Assembly: GCA_035266845.1 (NCBI GenBank)
Contig: DATFMP010000028.1
Span: 1 to 38,638 of the forward strand
Origin: DATFMP01 sp035266845
Lineage (GTDB): Bacteria > SAR324 > JACQKK01
Length of the DNA stretch: 38,638 bases
Reading direction: 5' to 3'
The translations under genes were made by a program, and so were the position numbers. A model generated the notes under the pieces. That model was not told the DNA's origin, made no database searches, and saw nothing but the letters and a program-made list of their open reading frames with translations. Of the stretch, positions 16,392-25,310 are shown piece by piece. Position 1 is the stretch's first letter. Every line of letters starts with the position of its first letter.

Positions 16392-17318
16392 CTACCGCCC
16401 CCACAGGTGCACCATGGCCACGCCGGAGAGAGCCACGGCGCCGCCCAGCAGGCTCAGCGCGGCGGGCACCTCGCCCAGCCACACGAACGCGATGGCGATG
16501 GCCAGCGCGGGCATGGCGTACATGGCGGAGGTGACCTTGGCCGCACGGGCGCGCGACAGGGCGAAGTTCCAGGCGGAGAAGGCGATGGCGGTGGGGAAGA
16601 GCCCCAGGTAGCACACGGCCAGCGTGTGCCCGATGGAGGCGCGCAGCAGCAGCGCCGGCAGCCGGGGCGCGAACGCGCTGACGATGATGGCCCCCACCCA
16701 CACGGAGTAGCAGGTGATCTGCAAGGGGCTGTAGCGCCGGTGCAGCACGCGCTGGAACACGTAGTAGAAGGCTTGGTTGGCCGCGCTGCAGAGGATGAAC
16801 AGCGTGCCCACGTCGAAGTGCACGTGCATGCCGGACACCCCGCCCTCGCCGAGGCCGATCAGGCCCACCCCCGCGAAGCTCACGGCAATGCCCAGCCAGG
16901 CCCGCTGGCTGAGGCGCTCGTGGAAGAACGCCCAGGCCAGCAGCGCCGAGAAGATGGGCACCGTGCCGATGAGGAATGCGCCCCCGCCCGCGCTCAGGGA
17001 GCGCAGCCCGAAGTTCAGCGAGAGCGTGGCCGCCGCGATGCCGGTCGCGCCGAAGAGCACGCACAGCGGCCAATCGCGCAGGGCCGGCAGCGGCATGCGC
17101 TTCGCAATGGCCAGCCCGACCAGCACCAGCGCGCCCACCCACACCCGCAGCACGGACATGCTGATGGGATCGTACTGCTGCAACACGAAGCGGATGGTGG
17201 GGAAGTTGGACGACCAGCACAGGATCGTCACCGTGACGGCCAACACCACCGGCAGATCGACGGGCCGCCGCGTCCTGGCGCGCTGCGTCTCCCCCCTTTC
17301 CGTGCGCTCCGTCTCCAT
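16392..17318 (-). CDS. EamA-family (DMT superfamily) transporter
   Basis: The 308-residue inner-membrane protein has about ten hydrophobic segments in two EamA repeats (about 25-140 and 170-300). Features include CWSSNFPTIRFVL in the first helix, GGGAFLIGTVPIFSALLAWAF before the repeat junction, and the second-repeat ending SAMYAMPALAIAIAFVWLGE. The N terminus (about 22 residues) is charged and cytoplasmic. EamA proteins export or exchange metabolites, amino acids or drugs; the substrate is not readable. The start is taken as ATG 17318, with AGGG at suitable spacing, over a GTG two codons upstream. It converges on the MurU-like gene, with a palindromic repeat between. Confidence 0.88.
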   Translation of the reverse strand: METERTERGETQRARTRRPVDLPVVLAVTVTILCWSSNFPTIRFVLQQYDPISMSVLRVWVGALVLVGLAIAKRMPLPALRDWPLCVLFGATGIAAATLSLNFGLRSLSAGGGAFLIGTVPIFSALLAWAFFHERLSQRAWLGIAVSFAGVGLIGLGEGGVSGMHVHFDVGTLFILCSAANQAFYYVFQRVLHRRYSPLQITCYSVWVGAIIVSAFAPRLPALLLRASIGHTLAVCYLGLFPTAIAFSAWNFALSRARAAKVTSAMYAMPALAIAIAFVWLGEVPAALSLLGGAVALSGVAMVHLWGR

Positions 17319-17635
17319 TGCCACCCTGCCCGTGTGAGCGGACCCAGGCCCGTGCGCACCCGTGCGCCGAAGCCCGGCCTCCGCCGGAGCACGCTAGCAC
17401 GGACGGCCCGGCGGGGCGAATTGGGAAGCGTGGGGACGCCCGTCACTCCTGACAATGCAGGCGGATCGGCTTACGCGCGGAACCCCACCCCGTCACGCCT
17501 GTGGCGTGCCACCCCTCCCCGCAACGCGGAGAGGGGAACGGCCGCGTGGTCGACTCCCGTGCAGGTCAACGCCAACCCGACTCTCGGAACGGGAGCCCGC
17601 AGTGCCGCGAAGAAGCAGGCGGCGGGGAAGCGCCG
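17319..17635. other. 317-bp intergenic region with a palindromic repeat
   Basis: It separates the hydrolase stop from the EamA start on the minus strand. No gene is supported. It holds the family-2 repeat at 17491-17536. Confidence 0.5.
17491..17536. repeat. Dispersed palindromic repeat, family 2, copy 1
   Basis: Two hairpins follow one another: CACGCC-TGT-GGCGTG (17494-17508) and CCCCTC..CCGC-AAC-GCGG..GAGGGG (17512-17536, one mismatch). A related unit with the CTCTCC...GGAGAG palindrome after CGTCAC lies at 30298-30347. The CCTCTCC-loop-GGAGAGG form is a familiar extragenic repeat in high-GC proteobacteria. Confidence 0.6.
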
Positions 17636-20017
17636 TTACGGCTGCAGCACCAGGCGGCCCTCGGCGACCTTGTCCAGGTCGTTGCGCTCCATCAGCAGGG
17701 GCTGGTAGCGGCCCCCGCGCCAGAGCTCGAACAGGTCCGCGTAGTGGGGGGAGGCCGGGATGCCCGACTGGCCCACGGGCAGCACGCCCACGGCGTGGGC
17801 GGGATCGCCCAGGTCGGTGATCTGCCGCATGGAGGGGCCCAGGTAGACGAGGTACGTGTCGTCGTTGAACTGGCCCTTGTCGATGGTCTCGGCGTGCCCG
17901 GGCACGGGGTAGGGGCCCACGTTGAAGAATGGCGCCAGCACGCCCACCCGCCCCAGGGGGTGCGTGAAGAGGATCTGGTGCAGCTTGCCCCACTGCCAGC
18001 CCTCGGGCTCCTTGCCCAGCGTCTTCACCAGTTCCGCCGCGGCATCGCGCAGGGAGGCGCGAAAGATCGCGGCGCGATCCTCCGTGGCGGGCGTCTTCAC
18101 GTTATCCAGCCAGGCCGTCTGCCCACCGAAGAGCACGGCGTTCATCATCACGGCGGACTGGTTGGTGCGCTCGCGCAGGTCGCGCAGCAGCGGCTTGCCC
18201 AGCTCGTCCGCGAAGATCTCGTAGAACAGGTGCTTGTAGAACACCGCGAACACCGCCGCGGCGCGGCTGTCCATGGCCATGGTGCCGTCCCAGCCGCGCA
18301 GGGCCGACAGCGCATCGCTGACGGCGCCCGTGTGCGGCGGGTCGGCCGCGAAGGCCGCGATGATCTGCGGGGCCAGCACGCGGCCCACGTCCAGCACCAC
18401 GTCCGTCTGGATGCGCTCCAGGTCATCCACGGAGAGGTGCTGCTTGGCGCCCAGCAGCTCGCGGATGCGGGTGATGCGATCTTCCGGCTCGTAGAACGCG
18501 GAGAGGTAGACCGGCGGGGGCTTGGCGGGCGGGTTGTTGGCCACCGCCACATAGCCCTCCGGCGGGTCGGCCACGTTGGGATTGCGCGCGAAGGGCAGGA
18601 AACCCTCCCACTCCTCCGCGCCGCTCCAGCCGGAACGGTAGCGCACGCCGTCCGTGCGCCCGCCGCGCAGGGGGATGCGCCCCGTGTCCTGCACGCCGAT
18701 GTGGCCCTTGGCATCCGCGAAGGTGGCGGTCTGCGCCACGGCGCCGAACTGGCTCACCGCCGCGCGGAAGCCGGTCCAGTCCTTGGCCCGGTCCAGGTCG
18801 TAGAAGCCGTTGATCTCGTTGGCGTCCGCCGCCACGTCGTACACCCAGCGGTAGGAGAGCGCTTGCTCCTGTCCCGGCAGCAGGTGATCCACCAGGGGCC
18901 CGTGGGGGGTGCTGTGGACGACCAACTCCACCGGCTCGGCGCCCTTGACGCGGATCGTCTCGTGGCGCTCGACGATGGGCACCCACTTGCCCTTGTAGAG
19001 CACCTGACCGGGGTGGGCCGTATCCAGCCGCTCCACGAAGAAGTCCCCGGCGTCCAGGTTCAGGTTCACCAGACCCCAGGCGATGTGTCGGTTGTGCCCG
19101 ATGATGGCGAAGGGCACGCCGGGCAGGAACACGCCGATCACGTCGTGTCCCGGCGTGTGCAGGTGCGCCTCGTACCAGGTGCCGGGCAGGCCCAGGCCCA
19201 GATGCGGGTCGTTGGCCAGCAGCGCGTGACCCGTCGCGCTGCGCGAGGGTGCCACCGCGAAGCTGTTGCTGGCGCGCATGGAGGGCAGCGTGGCCAGCAG
19301 CGCCTGCTGCGCCGCCGTCAGGCGCAGGGCGTCCGGCTGGGGCGGAGCGCCCCGCCAGGCCGTGCGCGGGGCCGCCTGGGCCGTGCGCGGGAACAGCTCC
19401 GCCGCGCGCTGGCGGCCCACCGCGGCCACGATGCGCTCGTAGAGGGGCTCCAGCTTCCACGCCGGGTTGAGCTGCCACGCCATGAAGCCCACCGCCCCCG
19501 CGAAGTCGTCCGGCCGGAACGGCGCGGGTCGGGTGCGCAGGACGGTGTACTCGGGCGGCAGGTCGCGGCCCAGCGCCGCCACGTAGGCGTTCACGCCGGT
19601 CGTGAAGGCGACCAGGGCCGCGCGCACCTCCGGCCGGGTGTGGGCGAACATGCGGCGGCCCGCGCCGGGCAGGTCCATGGTGCGGAAAAGCCGGTCGATC
19701 TTCACCACGGACGGCCCGAACAGCTCGGCCAGGCGCCCCTGTCCCACGTGGCGCAGCACGTCCATCTGGAACAGGCGGTCCTGCGCCATGGCCCAGCCCA
19801 GCGCGTAGTAGGCGTCCACATCGCTGGCGGCGAAGATGTGCGGCACCCCCCAGCGGTCGCGCACGATCTCCACCTGGGCCTGCAGGCCCGGCGCGTGCAC
19901 CGTGCCGCTGATCTGCGGCAGCGCGCGCCGCCACACCCACACGCCCGCGCCGATGGCGACGAGCACGACCAGCAGGGTCAGCAGCGCGAGATAGCGAATG
20001 CGGAAGATGCGGCGCAT
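17636..20017 (-). CDS. Penicillin acylase family protein (Ntn hydrolase), membrane-anchored or secreted
   Basis: The 793-residue protein starts with a basic stretch and a hydrophobic segment (about 10-30), acting as a signal anchor or uncleaved signal. The acylase alpha part contains RDRWGVPHIFA (53-63) and YALGWAMAQDRLFQMD (71-86). Ser250, in MRASNSFAV, is the expected autocatalytic cleavage point and N-terminal nucleophile of the beta chain (SNxW/F motif). Later NDPHL, GHNRHIAWG and VAVANNPP match the substrate-site Asn and supporting residues. Members cleave amide bonds of beta-lactams or acyl-homoserine lactones in the periplasm. The ATG at 20017 has a CGGAG site; an earlier in-frame start adds only low-complexity sequence. 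It follows ahcY by 96 bp, with a hairpin between. Confidence 0.9.
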   Translation of the reverse strand: MRRIFRIRYLALLTLLVVLVAIGAGVWVWRRALPQISGTVHAPGLQAQVEIVRDRWGVPHIFAASDVDAYYALGWAMAQDRLFQMDVLRHVGQGRLAELFGPSVVKIDRLFRTMDLPGAGRRMFAHTRPEVRAALVAFTTGVNAYVAALGRDLPPEYTVLRTRPAPFRPDDFAGAVGFMAWQLNPAWKLEPLYERIVAAVGRQRAAELFPRTAQAAPRTAWRGAPPQPDALRLTAAQQALLATLPSMRASNSFAVAPSRSATGHALLANDPHLGLGLPGTWYEAHLHTPGHDVIGVFLPGVPFAIIGHNRHIAWGLVNLNLDAGDFFVERLDTAHPGQVLYKGKWVPIVERHETIRVKGAEPVELVVHSTPHGPLVDHLLPGQEQALSYRWVYDVAADANEINGFYDLDRAKDWTGFRAAVSQFGAVAQTATFADAKGHIGVQDTGRIPLRGGRTDGVRYRSGWSGAEEWEGFLPFARNPNVADPPEGYVAVANNPPAKPPPVYLSAFYEPEDRITRIRELLGAKQHLSVDDLERIQTDVVLDVGRVLAPQIIAAFAADPPHTGAVSDALSALRGWDGTMAMDSRAAAVFAVFYKHLFYEIFADELGKPLLRDLRERTNQSAVMMNAVLFGGQTAWLDNVKTPATEDRAAIFRASLRDAAAELVKTLGKEPEGWQWGKLHQILFTHPLGRVGVLAPFFNVGPYPVPGHAETIDKGQFNDDTYLVYLGPSMRQITDLGDPAHAVGVLPVGQSGIPASPHYADLFELWRGGRYQPLLMERNDLDKVAEGRLVLQP

Positions 20018-20063
20018 GGGCGCTCCGGATGGCTGCGGGGATGGAGACGCGAGGGCGGGGAGC

Positions 20064-20086
20064 CCACGGGGGCGGCACCCCCGTGG
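20064..20086 (-). terminator. Strong hairpin between ahcY and the acylase gene
   Basis: A perfect 9-bp stem (CCACGGGGG / CCCCCGTGG) with a CGGCA loop lies 28 bp after the ahcY stop on the minus strand. No T-run follows, so complete termination is doubtful; it may only reduce read-through or protect ahcY mRNA. Confidence 0.4.
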
Positions 20087-20113
20087 AACCGGCAATTCGG
20101 TCGTACCGCCGCC

Positions 20114-21418
<1,305 letters not shown>

Positions 21419-21609
21419 GCGGCTTGGCTCCTTGTCGTTCTCAGCGGCGTGTCGGTCCTGGCGGTACCGCCCGCCCGCGGGGGGCTGCGGTGCGAATCCG
21501 CCAGTTTAGCAGATGAGTCGCACCCGTGGGGAAATTCGTTGGGGCCTCCCACGCCACCCCACCGACCAGGGCCGGGACGGGTGGCATGGCGCGGTAAGCC
21601 CCCTGCCGG

Positions 21610-22455
21610 CTACAACAGCAGCCCGGCCCACTCCTCCAGGCGTGCGGTGGTCTTGGCCTCGTCCTCCGAGGGCAGCATGAGGATGACGCGCTCCGCCCCG
21701 GCGTTGAGGAAGTCGCGCGCCTTCTCCTTGTCCGGCTGGCCGCCGAAGACGCTCACCGTGAGCGTGGCGGGGTCGCGGCCCGCGGCGCGCATGGCGTCCT
21801 CGACACGCTTGCGGCCATCCTGCAGGGCCTGCGGCGTCAGTCCGCGCCAGCGGGGCAGCCAGCCATCGCCGAACTCCGCGATGCGCCGCGCGACGCCCGC
21901 GCCCTCGCCGGCCATCAGCACGGGCGGGTGGGGCTTCTGCACGGGCTTGGGGTCGCACCACAAGGCGGGGAAGTCCGCGTACTTGCCGTGGTACTCGCTC
22001 GGGTGCGGGCCCCAGCAGGCCTTCATGGCCAGCACGTAGTCCTTGGTCTGCGTCCAGCGGCGGGGGAAGTCCACGCCGAGGATCTCCGACTCCTCCCTCA
22101 ACCAGCCGGCGCCCACGCCGAACTCGAAGCGCCCGCCCGAGAGCAGGTCCACCGTGGCCACCTCCTTGGCCGTGAGCAGCGGGTCGCGCTCGGGCACCAG
22201 GCAGATGGCCGTGCCGATGCGCAGCTTGGTGGTCACGGCGGCCGCGGCGGCCAAGCCGCAGAAGGGGTCGATGGTCTTGCGGTACCAGTCCGGCAGCGGC
22301 CCGCCGGCGGCAAAGGGCGTGTCGAACTTGTCGGGGATGATGGGGTGCTCCGGGACGAACAGCGACTCGAAGCCCAGCGCCTCGGCCTTGCGGGCCAGGG
22401 TCACGATGTCGATGGTCTCGTCCGTCACGAACATGGTGAGGCCGAACTTGCTCAT
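21610..22455 (-). CDS. Luciferase-like (LLM class) flavin-dependent oxidoreductase
   Basis: The 281-residue TIM-barrel protein has the LLM features: GLTMFVTDETIDIVTLARKAE at the start, LGFESLFVPEHP near 26-38, TKLRIGTAICLVPERDP near 75-91, LLSGGRFEFGVGAGWLREE near 104-122, and a late MAGEGAGVARRIAEFGDGWLP. It matches best the short LLM subgroup usually annotated as F420-dependent, though many such proteins in proteobacteria probably use FMNH2. Substrate is unknown. The ATG at 22455 is preceded by GGAAC. It is divergent from the VOC gene (203 bp between), and upstream of ahcY in the same direction but 191 bp apart. Confidence 0.85.
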   Translation of the reverse strand: MSKFGLTMFVTDETIDIVTLARKAEALGFESLFVPEHPIIPDKFDTPFAAGGPLPDWYRKTIDPFCGLAAAAAVTTKLRIGTAICLVPERDPLLTAKEVATVDLLSGGRFEFGVGAGWLREESEILGVDFPRRWTQTKDYVLAMKACWGPHPSEYHGKYADFPALWCDPKPVQKPHPPVLMAGEGAGVARRIAEFGDGWLPRWRGLTPQALQDGRKRVEDAMRAAGRDPATLTVSVFGGQPDKEKARDFLNAGAERVILMLPSEDEAKTTARLEEWAGLLL

Positions 22456-22658
22456 GGTGGTTCCGCAGGAAAGGGGGACGGGGGTGGATCGGGCCGTGCC
22501 GGCGCTTCCCCGCGCCGCGGCCCTCCCGGATCGTCCTCCCTCTACCACCTTTGCGGCGGGGGCGGTAGGGCGGCGGCGACCTGTGCGGCGGTGCCCCCTT
22601 GCCCCGGCCGCGCGGCCCGCGCGACAATGGGCACCCAACCATTCGGGGGAGGGCTGCC

Positions 22659-23066
22659 ATGAAGCTGGCGCTGGATCATGTGGTGCTGGAGGTGAGGGAC
22701 GTGGAGGTGACCGCGGCATTCTACCGCGAGGTGCTGGGGCTGGCGCCGGTGCGGCTGGAGGAATGGCGGCGCGGCGAGGCCCCGTTCGTCTCCGGCCGGG
22801 TGAGTGCCGAGACGGTGCTGGACTACTTTCCGCCCGCCATGTGGGGCGACCGGCACCGGGCACAGAACCCCAACCACCTCTGCTTCACCCTCAGCCGCCA
22901 GGGCGTAGCGGCGCTGCGCAAGCGCCTCGCCCTCCACGACGTGCCCATCGCGCGGGAATCGCCGCGCAACTTCGGGGCGCTGGGCTGGGGGGTGTCGTTG
23001 TATTTCCATGACCCCGACGGCGTGCGGCTCGAGGCGCGCTACTACCCGGCTCGTCCCGACGCCTGA
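22659..23066 (+). CDS. VOC-family (glyoxalase/bleomycin-resistance fold) protein
   Basis: The 135-residue protein is a single VOC module. It has LDHVVLEVRDVEVTAAFYREVLGL at the start (His7 a metal ligand), NHLCFTL in the middle and FHDPDGVRLEARYY at the end (Glu the last ligand), giving a metal site of the usual His/His/Glu type across paired beta-alpha-beta-beta-beta units. It could be a lyase, dioxygenase or resistance protein; nothing specifies which. GGGGGAGGG precedes the ATG at 22659. A hairpin 25 bp after the stop is a likely terminator. Confidence 0.85.
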   Translation: MKLALDHVVLEVRDVEVTAAFYREVLGLAPVRLEEWRRGEAPFVSGRVSAETVLDYFPPAMWGDRHRAQNPNHLCFTLSRQGVAALRKRLALHDVPIARESPRNFGALGWGVSLYFHDPDGVRLEARYYPARPDA

Positions 23067-23090
23067 TTTCGCCCGTTCAAGGTTCCGGCT

Positions 23091-23111
23091 AAGCGGCTTT
23101 TCGAGCCGTTT
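23091..23111 (+). terminator. Possible terminator after the VOC gene
   Basis: An 8-bp stem (AAGCGGCT / AGCCGTTT, one G-T pair) encloses a TTTCG loop and ends in three T, 25 bp after the VOC stop. Confidence 0.4.
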
Positions 23112-23251
23112 GCACGACGGCGCGACTCGCTGGGCGTCAATGGCGGCAGGCATGCGCTAAGAGCGACGCTCAAAGAAGCGCGCAAAGCGGGCCTACGCAC
23201 TGTCAATGGGCGCTGAACCCTTGCCACCAAAGCTCTCGCAGCCGACAGGGC

Positions 23252-23281
23252 TTGACAGTCGCGGAGGGACTGGCTTATGGA
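23252..23281 (+). promoter_or_regulatory. Candidate sigma-70 promoter for the sugar ABC operon
   Basis: A perfect TTGACA -35 (23252-23257) is followed after 18 bp by TATGGA (23276-23281), a weak -10. Its spacing matches the other promoter candidates in the window. Confidence 0.4.
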
Positions 23282-23293
23282 TAACCCCGCTTG

Positions 23294-23308
23294 GGGAATC
23301 TAATTCCC
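23294..23308. promoter_or_regulatory. Perfect palindrome just downstream of the promoter, possible operator
   Basis: GGGAAT-CTA-ATTCCC lies about 13 bp after the -10 element, where a repressor would block initiation. The neighbouring CCCC-GCTT-GGGG (23285-23296) overlaps it, giving two exclusive hairpins in the RNA. Confidence 0.4.
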
Positions 23309-23387
23309 TACGAATGGGCAGCACCGATTTGTTCGCCTAGGTCTTGCGGCCCTTGGGGGGCCGAACACCGACCACGCGAGCTTGTGG

Positions 23388-23401
23388 CGGTCACATGACC
23401 G
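23388..23401. promoter_or_regulatory. Palindrome, possible regulator site
   Basis: CGGTCA-CA-TGACCG forms 6-bp arms with a 2-bp centre. A second repressor or activator site is possible; no regulator gene is adjacent. Confidence 0.3.
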
Positions 23402-23807
23402 TCGTCCTGCATTGTTGGGGGTCTCCGCCCCCCGGATTGTGCCGGGTCTGCACCCCGCTTCAGGGAAAGGCCTGACCCCTCTGTTGCAGGCAGAGCACTT
23501 CGCGCTGTTGTGTCCGACACTCCCGCCGCCCGAACCTGTGCGCCGCATCGGCGCTCCTAAGGAAGCTTGGGGGGGAGACGTCGGTTCACAACAGCCCCGC
23601 CGTCCCTCCAGTTCCGGTGGTCCGGGTACAGCCGGACGCATCGAATCGAATCAGAGACCCGTCGGAGGATCCATGGACAGGTGCGTCCAGGTCTGCCCTC
23701 CGAACGACCTGTCAGTACAGGGGCGACCTCGTGCCGCCATACCACCGGCGTGCCGGCTTGCGGTGGGCAGTAGCATCTGTCTGCCGTGCGCGAAGACCGG
23801 GCGTCGT

Positions 23808-23826
23808 ATCAGCGTCCAGCGCTGAT
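23808..23826 (+). promoter_or_regulatory. Leader hairpin ahead of the binding-protein gene
   Basis: ATCAGCG and CGCTGAT pair perfectly (7 bp) around TCCAG, ending 20 bases before the GGGAGGGAG ribosome site of the binding-protein gene. Confidence 0.35.
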
Positions 23827-23859
23827 CCACCGCCTCACCGAGGATTGGGAGGGAGAATC

Positions 23860-25224
23860 ATGGCCAAAGAGCAAGACACGCGATCCAAGGAGCAGCTGGT
23901 GACCAGCCGGCGCGCCTTCCTGAAGGGCGCGGGCGCCAGCGTCGCCATCGCCTCCATGGCATCGGCGGGCTTGGCACCCGGCTTCCTGCGCAACGCGCGG
24001 GCGTCGGGCGAGCTCAAGATCGTCCAATGGAGCCACTTCGTGCCGGCGTACGACCAGTGGTTCGACAAGTTCGCCAAGGACTGGGGCCGCGCCAACGGCG
24101 TGGAGGTGTCCGTCGACCACATCCCGCACCTGGAACTCCCGGCGCGGATGGCCGCCGAGGTTTCCGCCCAGGCCGGGCACGACCTGTTCGGCCTCAACGG
24201 GGCCGGCGGCGCACACCTGTACATCCATCACCTGGAAGACCTCTCCGACCTCGTGCACGAGATGGAAGGCAAGTACGGCAAGGTGGGTGCCGCGGGTCGC
24301 GGCGTGGCCTACGACGAAGCCACCGACACCTGGCCAGCCTATCCGGACTACTACATCCGCTTCCCCGGCCTCTACCGCGAGGACCTGTGGGGCGAGATCG
24401 GCATGAAGCCCGATAGCTGGGACGACGTGCGCCTCGGTGGGGCCAAGCTGAAGAAGAAGGGCCACCCTGTGGGCATCGGCCTGGCGCACCACAACGACGC
24501 CAACGATACGTGGCGGGGCGTGCTGTGGAGCTTCGGCGGCCAGATCGCGGACAAGACGGGCAAGCGCAGCGTGCTCAGCTCCAACGAGACGCTCGAGGCC
24601 ATCAAGTTCTCGGTCGCGCTGTACAAGGAAGCGATGACCAACGAGGTGTTCTCGTGGGATGACGCCTCCAACAACCGCTTCCTCGACTCCGGCAAGGGCT
24701 GCTACATCAGCAACCCGATCTCGGCCTACCGCTCGGCGCAGAAATCCAATCCGGCGCTGGCGGACAAGATCGCAATCTGGAAGACGCCCAAGGGCCCGGC
24801 GCGGCGGCTAGTCGCCGGTTCGCCGAACTCCTACCTGATCTGGAAGTTCGCGCAGAACAAGGCCAACGCCAAGGCCTTCCTGGCGCACTATGCCGAGAAC
24901 TGGACGGAGGGCTTCAAGGCCTCCACGGGCTACAACCACCCTGTGTTCGATCACATCGTGAAGTCGCCCATGCCGATCCTGTCCAACGATCCGACGTCAC
25001 ATCCGCACGACAAGCTGAAAGTGCTGGAGACGGCGAACGATTGGATGGCCATCTTCGGCTGGCCTGGCCCGGGCAATCCGGCATCCGACGAGATTGCCAA
25101 CAACTTCATCATTCCCGATATGATGGCGCAGGCCGCCACCGGCAAGATGACGCCCCGGGAAGCGATGGAGTGGGGTCAGAAGCACTGCGACACCATCTAC
25201 AAGAAGTGGGCGCAGATGGGGTAG
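23860..25224 (+). CDS. Tat-exported sugar ABC transporter substrate-binding protein
   Basis: The 454-residue periplasmic protein has a Tat signal: SRRAFLKG (16-23) followed by a hydrophobic stretch and a probable cleavage after ARA near residue 48. The mature part (GELKIVQWSHFVPAYDQWFDKFAKDW) is a carbohydrate-binding extracellular solute-binding protein of family 1; aromatic residues (YPDYYIRFPGLYRED, WRGVLWSFGG) suit sugar stacking. Export as a folded protein through Tat is less common for this family and may reflect a tightly bound ligand or fast folding. The ATG at 23860 follows a strong GGGAGGGAG site; homology upstream is absent. It is first in a four-gene operon. The sugar cannot be named. 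Confidence 0.93.
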   Translation: MAKEQDTRSKEQLVTSRRAFLKGAGASVAIASMASAGLAPGFLRNARASGELKIVQWSHFVPAYDQWFDKFAKDWGRANGVEVSVDHIPHLELPARMAAEVSAQAGHDLFGLNGAGGAHLYIHHLEDLSDLVHEMEGKYGKVGAAGRGVAYDEATDTWPAYPDYYIRFPGLYREDLWGEIGMKPDSWDDVRLGGAKLKKKGHPVGIGLAHHNDANDTWRGVLWSFGGQIADKTGKRSVLSSNETLEAIKFSVALYKEAMTNEVFSWDDASNNRFLDSGKGCYISNPISAYRSAQKSNPALADKIAIWKTPKGPARRLVAGSPNSYLIWKFAQNKANAKAFLAHYAENWTEGFKASTGYNHPVFDHIVKSPMPILSNDPTSHPHDKLKVLETANDWMAIFGWPGPGNPASDEIANNFIIPDMMAQAATGKMTPREAMEWGQKHCDTIYKKWAQMG

Positions 25225-25231
25225 CCGGTTG

Positions 25232-25265
25232 ACCGCCCGCCGCGCGATTCCGCGCGGCGGGCGGT
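25232..25265 (+). promoter_or_regulatory. Very stable intercistronic hairpin after the binding-protein gene
   Basis: A perfect 15-bp stem (25232-25246 with 25251-25265), closed by an ATTC loop, begins 7 bp after the binding-protein stop and precedes the ATPase gene by 45 bp. No T-run follows, so it should act as an mRNA 3'-end stabiliser or partial attenuator. This would keep the binding protein in excess over the membrane components, as known for malE-malF. Confidence 0.65.
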
Positions 25266-25310
25266 GCCATCCCGGCGCCACACCAGAACATCTCACAGGG
25301 ACGGATCGTT

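Larger units (their letters stand above)
23067..23859. other. 793-bp gene-free leader region of the sugar ABC operon
   Basis: No supported coding sequence is seen. From left to right it holds a terminator-like hairpin (23091-23111), a promoter candidate (23252-23281), a GGGAAT/ATTCCC palindrome (23294-23308), a CGGTCA/TGACCG palindrome (23388-23401) and an ATCAGCG/CGCTGAT hairpin (23808-23826). If the promoter is used, the transcript has a leader of about 570 bases before the binding-protein gene. Confidence 0.5.

Noticed and set aside
21419..21540. SAH riboswitch before ahcY
   Set aside because: The conserved core and pseudoknot sequence I expect is not recognisable in the leader.
23617..23859. 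N-terminal extension of the sugar-binding protein
   Set aside because: The twin-arginine signal begins shortly after the ATG at 23860, which has a strong ribosome site; upstream codons show no signal or homology.
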